A program made the translations under genes and the position numbers. Source: Conexibacter arvalis (GTDB taxonomy: Bacteria > Actinomycetota > Thermoleophilia > Solirubrobacterales > Solirubrobacteraceae). Taken from it: DNA of 64,000 bases. Each line of letters begins with the position of its first letter. Position 1 is the first letter of the stretch. Below, piece by piece: positions 31,387 through 40,466 of this stretch. The notes beneath the pieces are model-generated. The model was not told the DNA's origin and made no database searches. It was given only the letters and a program-made list of their open reading frames with translations. Location: NCBI RefSeq assembly GCF_014199525.1, contig NZ_JACHNU010000001.1, forward strand, positions 372,001 through 436,000, written 5' to 3'.

Positions 31387-33932
31387 CGCTTCCCGAGCGC
31401 CAGCCGCGGCGGCGGGTTCGAGCCGAGGTAGCCGGGGATCGCGGTCGTCGCGATCGCCACCAGCGCGATCGTCGCGCACGCGACGGCCGTCTGCCCCGGC
31501 GACCACGACCACGGCGCCGGGTACCCCGTCGTCTCCTGCAGCCAGCGGCCGAGCAGCAGGTGGCCGAGCGTGCCCGTCACCAGGCCGGCGGCGCAGCCGG
31601 CGAGCAGGATCAGCCCGGTCTCCAGCAGCAGCGCCCGCCAGATCGCGAACCGGCTCCACCCCGCGATCGCGACGGCGGCAAGCTGGGGCCGGCGCTCGCG
31701 GATCGCGGCCGCCATCGCGATCGCGATCGCGATCGCCGCGGCGAGCAGCAGCATCGCCGCGATCTGGCGCAGCCGGGCGAGCCCCGCGCCGGCGACGGCG
31801 TTGGCGTGGTCGAGCCGCTCGGCGGCCGTCTGGGCCTGCAGCCCGCTGACCGGGCCGAGCAGGCGCGCGACGCGGTCGCGGACGACGGCCGCCGGCACGC
31901 CCGGCTCGACGTCGACCTCGAGCGCGCTCGGCGCGGAGGTCGCCCACGCGCGGGCGTAGTCGTCGGCGTTCATCACGATCGCGCCCGGGCCCCAGCCAAG
32001 GTTGGTCGTCGTCGCCGCAACGCGATACCGGCGCGTCCCCGTCGGCGTCGGCAGCTCGATCACCGCGCCGAGGCCGGCGCCCTGCTGGCGCGCGATCGCC
32101 GCGGAGACGGTGACCCACCCGCCGAGCCGCAGCCGCGCGGTCGCGCTCGCCGCGTCGCCGTCGATCAGCTGCGACGGCGGGACCATCACCCGATCCCGCG
32201 CCGGCCGGCCGATCACCCACGCCCGCCGCTCGCCGACGTCGAGCAGCCCGCCGTAGTACTCGCGCACCTCCGCGACGCCCGGCAGGCCGGCGATCTCCTG
32301 CGCCCGCGAGCGGAACGGCTGCAGCGCGAGGTCGTCGCCGTCGTGCGCCACCCACACGTCGGCCGTCGAGACGTACTCGGCGTAGTCCTCGGAGAGCCCG
32401 TCGAGCAGGTTCGTGCGCGCGCCGCCGATCGCGAGCGTCCCGCAGACCGCGACCGCGCACGTCGCCGCCAGCGCGAGCGACCGGACGTTGGCGGCGCGGA
32501 CCGCGCCGAGCGCGACCGCCAGCACGGTCGGCCGGTCGAGGCGCTCGACCTGCTCGGCGACCTTCAGCACGACCGCGAGCGCCGCCGGCACGGCGAGCAC
32601 CGTCGCGACGACGAGCAGCCCGACCGCGATCATCGTCGCCGCCGACCACACCAGCGCGAGCCCCCACGCGAGCGCCGTGAGCGCGACCGCCGCGACGGCC
32701 ATCCACCGCCGCGTCGCCGGCTCGATCCGCTGGCCGACCTGCGCGCCGGCGCGGTGGACCGCGTTGACCGGCCGGCCGCGCCGGAGGTCGAACAGCGGCT
32801 GGGCCGCGGCGAGGCAGGCGACGACCGTCCCGCCGGCGATCGCCGCGGCGAACGCCCACCACGCGAAGCGCATCGTCGTGCCGATCGGGAACGCGAACGC
32901 GAGGTAGGCGGGCGGCTCCAGCGACGCCGACCGCGTCAGCGCGTAGCCCGCCGCGACCCCCGCCAGGGAGGCGACGAGTCCGAGCGCGGCGGCCTGCGAC
33001 AGCGCGACCAGCGCCGCCTGCCCGTCGCCGTAGCCGTGGATGCGCAGGTGCGCCAGCTCGCGGCGGCGGGACGGGACCGTCAGCAGCATCGCGGTCGCCG
33101 TCAGCAGCAGCCCGACGACCGCGGCCACCGCCGCGAACATCACCGTCGCCTGATCGTTGGGCGCGGTCGCGAGCGCCAGCGCGCGCAGCTCCTCGTCGAC
33201 CGCGCCGACGGCGAGCCGGTCGCCGACCAGCCGCTCGATCGCCGCGCGGCTCTCCGGCGCCCGCCCCGGCAGGCTCTTGACGAGGATCTGCGTCACGCGG
33301 CCGTCGAGCCCGCTCAACGCCTGCACCCGCTCCAGCGAGCCGGCGGCGATCCGCCCGTTCGCGAGCGAGCCGATCTCTCTCTCGCCGAGCACGCCGTTGA
33401 CGCGCGTCGCGCGCGCGTGGCCGCGGACCGCGACGGCGACGTCGCGCGCCGCGCCCTCGCCGGCCGGCAGCCCGAGCGCCTCCCCGGCCGCGTTCGCGAG
33501 GTAGACGCCCGGCAGCACGAGCAGCCCCCGCAGCGCGAGCGTCGACCCGATCCCGCCGACCTCGGCGAACGACTCGTCGATGCCGACGAGGTCGACCGCG
33601 GTCGTCCGCGTCCCGTTGCGCAGGACGGCGTGCTGGGCGAGCATCGGCGCCGCCGCGTCGACCGCGTCGATCGCGCGGATCCGCTCGACGAGCGCGGCCG
33701 AGAAGCCGCCGCTGTCGCGCGCGGAGATCTGCACGTCGGCCTTCCCCGCGATCCCGCGGACCATCTCCTTGGCGCTCGCGGTGATGCTCGCGTTCGCGAC
33801 GAGCACCGCGAAGACGAGCGCGACGCCGGTCGCGATCCCCGCGGCGGCGAGCAGCTCCTGCAGCCAATGGCGCTGCAGCCGGGCGCGATAGAGGTTCGCG
33901 AGGACGCTCGCCCGCACCACGGCCGACCTCAC
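31383..33932 (-). CDS. Double-FtsX ABC permease, cassette A
   Basis: 849 aa with about ten membrane helices: one at residues 25-48, an extracellular domain of about 210 residues, six central helices (about 270-505), a second extracellular domain (about 510-720) and three C-terminal helices. The second domain has motifs shared with the other two cassettes: RRAWVIGRPARDRVMVPPSQ and TTNLGWGPGAIVMNADDY. Fused two-half permeases of this kind pair with two ATPase subunits and usually move lipids, lipoproteins or amphiphiles. Overlaps its neighbours by 4 bp on each side. Confidence 0.88.
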   Translation of the reverse strand: MRSAVVRASVLANLYRARLQRHWLQELLAAAGIATGVALVFAVLVANASITASAKEMVRGIAGKADVQISARDSGGFSAALVERIRAIDAVDAAAPMLAQHAVLRNGTRTTAVDLVGIDESFAEVGGIGSTLALRGLLVLPGVYLANAAGEALGLPAGEGAARDVAVAVRGHARATRVNGVLGEREIGSLANGRIAAGSLERVQALSGLDGRVTQILVKSLPGRAPESRAAIERLVGDRLAVGAVDEELRALALATAPNDQATVMFAAVAAVVGLLLTATAMLLTVPSRRRELAHLRIHGYGDGQAALVALSQAAALGLVASLAGVAAGYALTRSASLEPPAYLAFAFPIGTTMRFAWWAFAAAIAGGTVVACLAAAQPLFDLRRGRPVNAVHRAGAQVGQRIEPATRRWMAVAAVALTALAWGLALVWSAATMIAVGLLVVATVLAVPAALAVVLKVAEQVERLDRPTVLAVALGAVRAANVRSLALAATCAVAVCGTLAIGGARTNLLDGLSEDYAEYVSTADVWVAHDGDDLALQPFRSRAQEIAGLPGVAEVREYYGGLLDVGERRAWVIGRPARDRVMVPPSQLIDGDAASATARLRLGGWVTVSAAIARQQGAGLGAVIELPTPTGTRRYRVAATTTNLGWGPGAIVMNADDYARAWATSAPSALEVDVEPGVPAAVVRDRVARLLGPVSGLQAQTAAERLDHANAVAGAGLARLRQIAAMLLLAAAIAIAIAMAAAIRERRPQLAAVAIAGWSRFAIWRALLLETGLILLAGCAAGLVTGTLGHLLLGRWLQETTGYPAPWSWSPGQTAVACATIALVAIATTAIPGYLGSNPPPRLALGKR

Positions 33933-34624
33933 CCCGCCTGTCGCGTCGCGTCGCGCGGCGCCGGGCGCACGACGCCGTCCTCGAGCGTCAGCGCGCGGTC
34001 GGCGAGCGCGATCATCCGCTGGTCGTGGGTCGCCACGAGCACGGCCCGCCGCCGCTCGTGCGCGACGCGCCGCAGCAGCTCGACGAGCGCGCGACCGGCC
34101 TGCGAGTCGAGGCTGCCGGTCGGCTCGTCGGCGAGCACGAGCTGCGGATCGGTGCTGAGCGCTCTGGCGAGCGCGGCGCGCTGACGCTGCCCGGTCGACA
34201 GCTGCTCCGGACGATGGGTGAGACGATCGCCGAGGCCGAGCTCGCGCAGCAGCCGCGTGCCGCGCCGCTGCGCCTCGCTCGGCGCGACGCCCGCCGCCTC
34301 CAGCCGCAGGCCGACGCTGCGGTGAATCGACATCCCCTCGACCAGCTGCGGCTCCTGCGCGACGATCCCGAGCGTGTCGCGGCGCCAGCGCGACGCCCCG
34401 GCGCCGGCGCGCGGGACCGGCTCGCCGTCCCAGGTGACGACGCCGTCGTCGGGCGCCTCGAACCCGGCCGCGACCGACAGCAGCGTCGACTTGCCGGACC
34501 CGCTCGGCCCCACCAGCGCGACGAGCTCGCCGCGCTCGACCGCGAGCGTGACGTCGGCGAGCGCCCGCACCGTCTCCCCGCCGGCCCGGAAGCTGCGGGC
34601 GACGCCCTCCATCCGCAGCGCCAT
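33929..34624 (-). CDS. Canonical ABC ATPase, cassette A
   Basis: 231 aa, LolD/MacB class. Walker A GPSGSGKST, Q-loop IVAQEPQLVEG, signature LSTGQRQR, Walker B LVLADEPTGSLD and H-loop VATHDQ are all intact. ATG 34624 overlaps the stop of the divergent ATPase gene by one base (TGATG). It provides the catalytic NBD of the transporter. Confidence 0.9.
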   Translation of the reverse strand: MALRMEGVARSFRAGGETVRALADVTLAVERGELVALVGPSGSGKSTLLSVAAGFEAPDDGVVTWDGEPVPRAGAGASRWRRDTLGIVAQEPQLVEGMSIHRSVGLRLEAAGVAPSEAQRRGTRLLRELGLGDRLTHRPEQLSTGQRQRAALARALSTDPQLVLADEPTGSLDSQAGRALVELLRRVAHERRRAVLVATHDQRMIALADRALTLEDGVVRPAPRDATRQAG

Positions 34625-35340
34625 CAGGCCGTTCCGGGCCCCGCCCGCCGGGCGTCGAGCGAGACGACCGGGGCCGGCGGCCGCGTCGGCTCGCCGCGCA
34701 GCGCGCCGCGCTGGAGCGTCAGCGCCCGCGCGCCGGCGAAGGCGTGGCCGTCGTGGTCGGTGGCGAGGACGGCGAGCCCCTCCTCGCGCACGAGCGCCCG
34801 CAGCAGCTCCCACAGCCGCTCGCGCTCCGGCTTGGGGCTGCCTGCCGCCGGCTCGTCGAGCAGCACGAGGCGGGGGCGGTTGACGAGCGCCCGGGCGAGC
34901 AGCACGCGGACCCGCTCGGCGTGCGACAGCTGCCACGGCTCGGCGTCGGCGAGCCCGTCGACGCCGCAGCGCATCAGCAGCTCGTCGGCGCGGTCGCGGG
35001 CGCGCCAGCGCGAGGTCAGCCGCAGCGCCGGCCAGGCGACCTGGTCGATCACGCGCTCGCCGGCCGCGGCGATGAACGCCTCGGGGCCGTCGACCGCCCA
35101 CGCGATCCCGGCCTCGCGCCCGAGCGCGACCCGCGGCGGCCCGCCGTCGAAGCGCACGGCGCCCTCGTCGGGGTCGAGCAGCCCCGCGGCGACCTCCAGC
35201 AGCGTCGTGCGGCCGGATCTCGGCGGGCCCCAGACGGCGACGAAGCCGCCGGCGTCGAGCTGCAGCGACGCGTCGTCGAGCCCGATCGCCTTCGCCGAGT
35301 AGCGGTGCGTGACCCGCTCGATGCTCAGGAGCGCGCTCAT
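34624..35340 (-). CDS. Degenerate ABC ATPase, cassette A
   Basis: 238 aa with an ABC fold, but Walker A is GPPRSGRTT (the catalytic Lys is Arg) and the signature is LSHAERVRV instead of LSGGQ. Walker B LVLLDEP and a TDHD H-loop remain. It most likely pairs with the canonical ATPase as an asymmetric NBD dimer under the single fused permease. ATG 35340 overlaps the PadR stop (ATGA). Confidence 0.82.
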   Translation of the reverse strand: MSALLSIERVTHRYSAKAIGLDDASLQLDAGGFVAVWGPPRSGRTTLLEVAAGLLDPDEGAVRFDGGPPRVALGREAGIAWAVDGPEAFIAAAGERVIDQVAWPALRLTSRWRARDRADELLMRCGVDGLADAEPWQLSHAERVRVLLARALVNRPRLVLLDEPAAGSPKPERERLWELLRALVREEGLAVLATDHDGHAFAGARALTLQRGALRGEPTRPPAPVVSLDARRAGPGTA

Positions 35341-35903
35341 CCGACCTGCTCCGCGATCCCGTCGCGGGCGTCCTGGCACCACTGGAGCTCGGCGACGATC
35401 CGCGTCCGCAGGGCGTCGCGCGCGAGCCGCTGCACGAGGTCCGCTCCCGGCTGCGGGCCGCGCAGGCCCTCGGCCGCGGCGCACAGCCGCTCCTCGCACA
35501 GGTCGACGATCCGCAGCATCGTCGCGTGGTCTCCCGCCCGGGTCGAGTGCAGCCGCGTGAGCGCGTCTCTGACGGGCAGGCGCTGCTCGATCGGGCTCAC
35601 CAGCCACGCGCGCCACGCCGCGACGCCCGCGGCGGTCGCGCGATAGCGCGCCGGCTTGCCGGCGTCGGCCGGCATCACGAGCTCGGCGCGGCGCAGCGCC
35701 GCGACATGCTCGTAGGCATGCTGGCGCTGCCACGAGCTGAACACGACGGCGTAGCGCGTGGCGACGGACATCCCGATTGCGTTGCGTGTCATCGGCAACT
35801 CGCTCAGCACGATCTGCGCCAGCACGGCGTTGCGCACCAGCGACTCTCCATGTCCCATCCGCGTGCTCGCACCAGCGTTTTCGACTGTGCGATCGACCTG
35901 CAC
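35337..35903 (-). CDS. PadR-like regulator, cassette A
   Basis: 188 aa. A divergent PadR fold: winged helix AVLAQIVLSELPMTRNAIGM then YEHVAALRRAELVMPADAGKPARYRATAAGVAAWRAWL, and a C-terminal helical half ending ELQWCQDARDGI like the Vir-type C-domain of the other cassettes. GTG 35903 is chosen because TTGAAG-18-TAGGCT places transcription start on it (leaderless). First gene of cassette A and probably its repressor. Confidence 0.7.
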   Translation of the reverse strand: MQVDRTVENAGASTRMGHGESLVRNAVLAQIVLSELPMTRNAIGMSVATRYAVVFSSWQRQHAYEHVAALRRAELVMPADAGKPARYRATAAGVAAWRAWLVSPIEQRLPVRDALTRLHSTRAGDHATMLRIVDLCEERLCAAAEGLRGPQPGADLVQRLARDALRTRIVAELQWCQDARDGIAEQVG

Positions 35904-35909
35904 GGCGCG

Positions 35910-35943
35910 AGCCTAGTCAAACGCTCGTGTTCGCTTCAAGCGA
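35910..35943 (-). promoter_or_regulatory. Cassette A promoter with operator candidate
   Basis: Minus strand TTGAAG (35934-35939), 18 bp, TAGGCT (35910-35915), with start codon 6 nt on. The inverted repeat TCGCTT-C-AAGCGA (35931-35943) overlaps the -35. Confidence 0.6.
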
Positions 35944-36041
35944 CGGTCAATAATCCGCAGTTTAGTGGAACAACGCCAGCGGACGGTTGAATCGCCGACA
36001 TCTGCGGCCCCACGGGCGAAGTGGCCGATCGATCAACGACT

Positions 36042-36122
36042 GTCCAAGTTGGACGTTCACCGAGGACGGTCCAATTTGGACGTTCACCGTGGACGTTCCA
36101 CGCTGGACTTCCACCGTGGACT
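36042..36122. repeat. Three 27-bp tandem units carrying palindromes
   Basis: GTCCAA-G-TTGGAC (36042-36054), GTCCAA-T-TTGGAC (36069-36081) and a degenerate third (36096-36108), each followed by GGACGTTCACCG-like sequence, 27 bp apart. They lie between cassette A and a divergent secreted-protein operon and look like repeated binding sites. Confidence 0.75.
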
Positions 36123-36327
36123 GTGCACGCGCAGATCGAGGTGACAGCCTGAATGCCCGTGGGCATCGGACGATGCGTCGGACGTCACGCCCTTCGACCC
36201 GAGTGCAAACCCACTCGTTCGCGGCCCACCCCAAAGCACTCGGCCGGACGGTTTTCTTCCTCTCCCGTCCGGCCGAGTGCATCAATTGCGGCTACGCTTG
36301 GCCCTTCTCGACGGAGGAGGAGCCCCC

Positions 36328-36792
36328 TTGCCGGATCACTCTCGCCGGCGCCGGATCGTGCGGCCGGTGCTCAGTGCGCTGATCGCGTTCGCGGCCGCGG
36401 CCGCGTTCGCCGCCGCCCCCGCACAGGCGAAGACGATCAAGGTCGTCGAGCGCGCTCGGCTCGGCCTGGTGAGACAGCACGGCTCGACGATCGACCTGCG
36501 CGGCAAGGTGCGCGGAACGTTGAGCGGTCCCGTGCTCGCGCGCTTCAACGTGCGCCTGCTGTCGGTCACGGGATTGGTGACGATCTTCCCCAAGGGCGGC
36601 GGCTCGCTGTCGTTCTCGGTCGCCGGCCGCGCCCGCTCCGCCGCCGTCCGCGCCCGCTTCTCCGGCTCGGTGACCGTCACCGGCGGGACGGGGCGGTGGG
36701 CGGGTGCGCGAGGGCGCGGCAGCTTCGACGGCGTCGTCAACCGGCGGACGTGGGCCGCGACCGCGACCGTCCGCGCGCGCATCTCGACGTGA
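36328..36792 (+). CDS. Small secreted beta-rich protein
   Basis: 154 aa. TTG at 36328 is preceded by GGAGGAGGAG at good distance, which decides the start against an in-frame ATG at 36277. Signal peptide (VLSALIAFAAAAAFAAAPAQA, cleavage before KTIKV). The mature part is short beta strands with GSVTVTGGTGRWAGARGRGSFDGVVN, a pattern found in small secreted actinobacterial proteins of unknown function. Followed by a second secreted protein with GTGA overlap. Confidence 0.7.
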   Translation: MPDHSRRRRIVRPVLSALIAFAAAAAFAAAPAQAKTIKVVERARLGLVRQHGSTIDLRGKVRGTLSGPVLARFNVRLLSVTGLVTIFPKGGGSLSFSVAGRARSAAVRARFSGSVTVTGGTGRWAGARGRGSFDGVVNRRTWAATATVRARIST

Positions 36793-37604
36793 GGGGCCGC
36801 TCGCTGCGCGGACCGACGGTCGCGCTGGCGGCGGCGCTCGCCGTCGCGGCGGTCTTCGCGGCGGCGCCGGCCGACGCCGCGCGCCTCACGGCCGGCCTCG
36901 GCCCGTCAGCCCGGCTGGGGCAGCCGAGCCCGATCCGGCTCGGCCTCGAGATCGACGACCGCCCGGCCACGCTGAAGCGGATCGAGCTGAAGTTCCCGGA
37001 CGGCTTCGGGATCTCGACCAGCGGCCTCGGCATCGCCGCCTGCCGTCCACCCGCGGCCGTGATCAGGGCGATCGTCCTGCCCAACACCGGGGGCCTTGGC
37101 GGCTGCTCGCCGAATGCCGTGATCGGCTTCGGCTCGGCGCTGGCCGACGTGCGCATCGACACGATGACGATCCCGGAGCTGGCGGACGTGACGGTCCTCA
37201 CCGGCTCGGTCAGCGGGGCGCGGAAGCTGAGGCTGATCTACTACATCGACGGCCGCCACCCGTTCGGAGCGCGGCTGGTCTTCGCCGGCACGCTCGCGCA
37301 GGCGCGGCCGCCGTGGGGCGGATCGATCTCGCTCGTGGTGCCGAGCATCCCGACCCTGCCGTCTGGGGCGACGTTGGCGCTGCGCCGCATCCGCGTCTCG
37401 ATCGGCGAGAACGTGACCTATCGCGAGCGCCGGGGCAGACGGCGCGTCGCGTACCGACCCAGAGCGGTCGCGGTCCCGGCCACGTGCCCGCGCCGGGGCT
37501 TCCGCTTCCAGGCGCGCCTCGTCTTCGCCGACGGCTACCGGACGTCGAGCGACGCGGTCGTCCCCTGCCCACGGCGGGCGATGGCGCCCCGGACCCGCGG
37601 GTAG
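36789..37604 (+). CDS. Secreted protein of unknown function
   Basis: 271 aa. GTG 36789 overlaps the previous stop (GTGA). Signal peptide LRGPTVALAAALAVAAVFAAAPADA. The mature domain includes IRLGLEIDDRPATLKRIELKFPDGFGISTSGLGIAAC and CSPNAVIGFGSALADVRID, resembling the repeat unit of the 930-aa secreted protein at 24876 (C-x-x-x-x-x-I-G pattern), so it may be a single-unit relative. Last residues are basic. Confidence 0.7.
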   Translation: MRGRSLRGPTVALAAALAVAAVFAAAPADAARLTAGLGPSARLGQPSPIRLGLEIDDRPATLKRIELKFPDGFGISTSGLGIAACRPPAAVIRAIVLPNTGGLGGCSPNAVIGFGSALADVRIDTMTIPELADVTVLTGSVSGARKLRLIYYIDGRHPFGARLVFAGTLAQARPPWGGSISLVVPSIPTLPSGATLALRRIRVSIGENVTYRERRGRRRVAYRPRAVAVPATCPRRGFRFQARLVFADGYRTSSDAVVPCPRRAMAPRTRG

Positions 37605-37721
37605 CGTGGGGAGAGCCCGAGCGCAGCGGGCCTGACGGGCGCGGCGCGCCCGGCTGGTGATCGCTCCCGGCGGCGCGGGTAAGTCAGGGGAGACCCCCTC
37701 CCCGGCGAAGACGAGGGCTCC

Positions 37722-39434
37722 GTGACCGATCCCAGCAGCCTCAACCCTCAACAGCGCGACGCCGCCCTCGAACGGATGGCGCGCGAGACGTTCGAGATCC
37801 TCGTGATCGGCGGCGGCGTCGTCGGCGCGAGCGCCGCGCTCGACGCGGCGACGCGCGGGCTGTCGGTCGCGCTCGTCGAGGCGCGCGACTTCGCGTCGGG
37901 CACCTCGAGCCGCTCGAGCAAGCTGATCCACGGCGGGCTGCGCTACCTGGAGCAGTTCGAGTTCGGGCTCGTGCGCGAGGCGCTGAGGGAGCGCAGCCTG
38001 CTGCTCAACCGGATCGCACCGCATCTGGTCAAGCCGGTCCCGTTCCTCTATCCGCTGGGCGAGCATGTGTGGGAGCGGGCCTACGTCGGCGCCGGCATGG
38101 TGCTCTACGACGAGATGGCCGGCCACGACGGCGTCCCCAGACACCGCCATCTGACGAAGAGACAGGCGCTGCGGATCGCGCCGGGCCTCAAGCCCGACGC
38201 GCTGATCGGCGGCATCCAGTACTACGACGGCAGAGTCGACGACGCCCGCCACACGCTGACGGTCGTGCGCACCGCCGCCCACTACGGCGCGGCCGTCGCC
38301 AACAACGCGCCGGTCGTCGGCTTCCTGCGCGAGGGCGAGCGCGTCACCGGCGTGAGCGTGCGCGACGTCGCGAGCGACCGGGTGATCGAGGTCCGCGCCC
38401 AGCAGGTCGTCAACGCGACCGGCGTCTGGACCGACGACCTCCAGCACCTCGTCGGCGAGCGCGGCAAGTTCCGCGTGCGCGCCTCCAAGGGCGTCCACCT
38501 CGTCGTGCCGAGAGACCGGATCCAGCTCGACACCGGCCTGATCCTCAGAACGGAGAAGAGCGTCCTGTTCGTGATCCCGTGGGGCCGCCACTGGATCGTC
38601 GGCACGACCGACACCGACTGGGAGCTGCACAAGGCCCACCCGGCCGCCAGCCGCACCGACATCGACTACGTGCTCGAGCATGCCAACAAGGTGCTGTCGC
38701 AGCCGCTCACGCACGAGGACGTCGAGGGCGTCTACGCCGGCCTGCGGCCGCTGCTGGCGGGCGAGTCGGAGTCGACCAGCACGCTCAGCCGCGAGCACAG
38801 CGTCGCGGTCCCGGTGCCGGGCCTCGTCGCCGTCGCCGGCGGCAAGTACACGACCTCGCGCGTGATGGGCAAGGACGCGATCGACGCCGCCGCGCGCGGC
38901 ATCGACCGCCAGGTGCCGCCGTCGGCGACCCACACGACCGAGCTGCTCGGCGCCGACGGCTACCACGCGCTGTGGAACGGCCGCCACCGGCTCGCGCAGG
39001 AGAGCGGCCTCCACGTCGCGCGGATCGAGCACCTGCTCAACCGCTACGGCTCGCGGATCGACGAGCTGCTCGACGTCGTGAGAGAGCGGCCGGAACTGGC
39101 CGAGCCGCTGCCCGGCGCCGACGACTACCTCCAGGTCGAGGTCGTCCACGCCGCCTCCCACGAGGGCGCCCGCCACCTCGACGACGTGCTCGCCCGCCGC
39201 ACGCGGATCTCGATCGAGACCTTCCACCGCGGCGTCGAGACGGCGCAGCGGGCCGCCGAGCTGATGGGCGAGGCGCTCGGCTGGAGCAGAGCGCAGGTCA
39301 GAAGAGAGGTCGAGACCTACCGTGCCCGCGTCGACGCCGAGCGCCGCTCCCAGCAGGAGCCGGACGACGAGGCCGCCGACGAGGTCCGCACCGCCGCGCC
39401 CGACCTGCTGGCCGGCGTCACCGCCGACGTGTGA
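37722..39434 (+). CDS. glpD: Aerobic glycerol-3-phosphate dehydrogenase
   Basis: 570 aa, full length. FAD-binding GxGxxG at Gly30-Gly35 (VIGGGVVGAS), SSRSSKLIHGGLRYLEQ flavin loop and the TTDTDW motif identify GlpD, which oxidises glycerol 3-phosphate to DHAP and passes electrons to quinone at the membrane. The C-terminal helical DAO_C domain is complete. GTG 37722 is the first start before the conserved block. No glpF or glpK next to it. A strong terminator hairpin follows. Confidence 0.95.
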   Translation: MTDPSSLNPQQRDAALERMARETFEILVIGGGVVGASAALDAATRGLSVALVEARDFASGTSSRSSKLIHGGLRYLEQFEFGLVREALRERSLLLNRIAPHLVKPVPFLYPLGEHVWERAYVGAGMVLYDEMAGHDGVPRHRHLTKRQALRIAPGLKPDALIGGIQYYDGRVDDARHTLTVVRTAAHYGAAVANNAPVVGFLREGERVTGVSVRDVASDRVIEVRAQQVVNATGVWTDDLQHLVGERGKFRVRASKGVHLVVPRDRIQLDTGLILRTEKSVLFVIPWGRHWIVGTTDTDWELHKAHPAASRTDIDYVLEHANKVLSQPLTHEDVEGVYAGLRPLLAGESESTSTLSREHSVAVPVPGLVAVAGGKYTTSRVMGKDAIDAAARGIDRQVPPSATHTTELLGADGYHALWNGRHRLAQESGLHVARIEHLLNRYGSRIDELLDVVRERPELAEPLPGADDYLQVEVVHAASHEGARHLDDVLARRTRISIETFHRGVETAQRAAELMGEALGWSRAQVRREVETYRARVDAERRSQQEPDDEAADEVRTAAPDLLAGVTADV

Positions 39435-39452
39435 GGGGCGGGCGGTGAGCGT

Positions 39453-39486
39453 TCCCCGGCACCGAGGGGGAGTCCGGTGCCGGGGA
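39453..39486 (+). terminator. glpD terminator hairpin
   Basis: TCCCCGGCACCG, 10-nt loop, CGGTGCCGGGGA: perfect 12-bp stem beginning 18 bp after the glpD stop. Confidence 0.75.
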
Positions 39487-39735
39487 TTGCCCGTGCGGTG
39501 ATGCGCGGATCACCTGTCGTGAGGTGCGGCGATCCGCGCGGCCGCCGGTCCGATCCCGGTTGCCCGCAAGGGGAGATCGGGCTCCGGGACCTGGTCGCGA
39601 GCGTGTGCGCTCCGGGCTCGCGGTCGCCGGCGATCACCTGTCCGCAGCCGCACGTCCACCCGTCGGGGGTTCGAGGCGGGCGCGCGATCTGCATGACGGA
39701 GCGCACCTTGCCGATCCCCTCGCCACCTCGCCATA

Positions 39736-39761
39736 TCGAAAATCCAACGTTCGATTTTCGA
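39736..39761. promoter_or_regulatory. Inverted repeat upstream of cassette B promoter
   Basis: TCGAAAATC-N8-GATTTTCGA, perfect arms in a locally AT-rich patch, 23 bp upstream of the -35. Likely operator for the cassette B PadR or an activator site. Confidence 0.65.
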
Positions 39762-39784
39762 GTACTTCGCGTGCTGGTAGTCGG

Positions 39785-39813
39785 TTGCGCGGCTCGGAGG
39801 CGGTGGGTAGGGT
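39785..39813 (+). promoter_or_regulatory. Cassette B promoter
   Basis: TTGCGC (39785-39790), 17-bp spacer, TAGGGT (39808-39813). About 50 nt of untranslated leader before the ATG at 39870. Confidence 0.6.
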
Positions 39814-39869
39814 CGGCGCCTGACCGTAACGGGGTCGTGTTCGGGGGTCGGACCTCTCTGGGGAGTGGA

Positions 39870-40466
39870 ATGGGTCAAGCGCAAGCGAAGCGTGATTGGA
39901 ACCGGGGGGCGCCGTGGAGGGGTGCAGTGCTCGGAACGCTGGTGGAGCGACAGAGCTACCCGTACGAGATCGCCAACCGGCTGAAGCACCTGCTCGGTCC
40001 GGACGCGGGGCTGGAGCCGCCTGATCTCTACCCGATCGTCGCGCGGCTGGAGAGAGACGGACTGATCGAGGTCGTCGAGCGGGTGCGCGAGCCGGGACAG
40101 CGGCAGGCGCGCATCGTCTACCGGGCGACGCCGGCGGGCGCGCGCGCGTTCGACGACTGGATCCGCACGGGGTCGCGGCCTTCTCCGCGGCGGGGGGAGC
40201 TGCTGACGAAGCTCGCGGTCGCGCGGCCCGGCGACATCCCGGCGCTGTTGGAGCAGCTCGCGGAGGCCGAGGAGCATCTGCTCGCGCTGCTCGAGAGCGC
40301 CGACGACCTCGAGCTGGCCTTTCCGGACGGGTCGTGGCAGCAGCTGATAGTCGACGCCCAGCGCGATCACGCGCTGGCGCACTGGCAGGCGGAGCTGCGC
40401 GCGATCGGCAGCATCCGTCGACGGCTGGAGACGTTCGAGGGCCGGGAGCGCGCCCGGTCGCGATGA
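39870..40466 (+). CDS. PadR-family regulator, cassette B
   Basis: 198 aa. PadR winged helix (GAVLGTLVERQSYPYEIANRL, YPIVARLERDGLIEVVERVREPGQRQARIVYRATPAG) and a helical C-domain. ATG 39870 has GGGAG at good distance. Its stop overlaps the next ATG (ATGA). Probable repressor of cassette B. Confidence 0.88.
   Translation: MGQAQAKRDWNRGAPWRGAVLGTLVERQSYPYEIANRLKHLLGPDAGLEPPDLYPIVARLERDGLIEVVERVREPGQRQARIVYRATPAGARAFDDWIRTGSRPSPRRGELLTKLAVARPGDIPALLEQLAEAEEHLLALLESADDLELAFPDGSWQQLIVDAQRDHALAHWQAELRAIGSIRRRLETFEGRERARSR

Larger units (their letters stand above)
35904..36327. other. 424-bp divergent intergenic region
   Basis: Holds the cassette A promoter, an unusually AT-richer stretch and a 27-bp tandem array with palindromes (36042-36122). 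No coding sequence is supported; the rest up to the TTG start at 36328 is unremarkable. Confidence 0.5.
39435..39869. other. 435-bp region between glpD and cassette B
   Basis: Holds the glpD terminator, a second hairpin (GCGCGGATC at 39503-39511 pairing with GATCCGCGC at 39531-39539), a 9-bp-arm inverted repeat and the cassette B promoter. No gene is supported. Confidence 0.6.

Noticed and set aside
31700-31745. GCGATC short tandem repeat as a regulatory element
   Set aside because: It lies in the permease coding region and encodes alternating Ala-Ile of a membrane helix.
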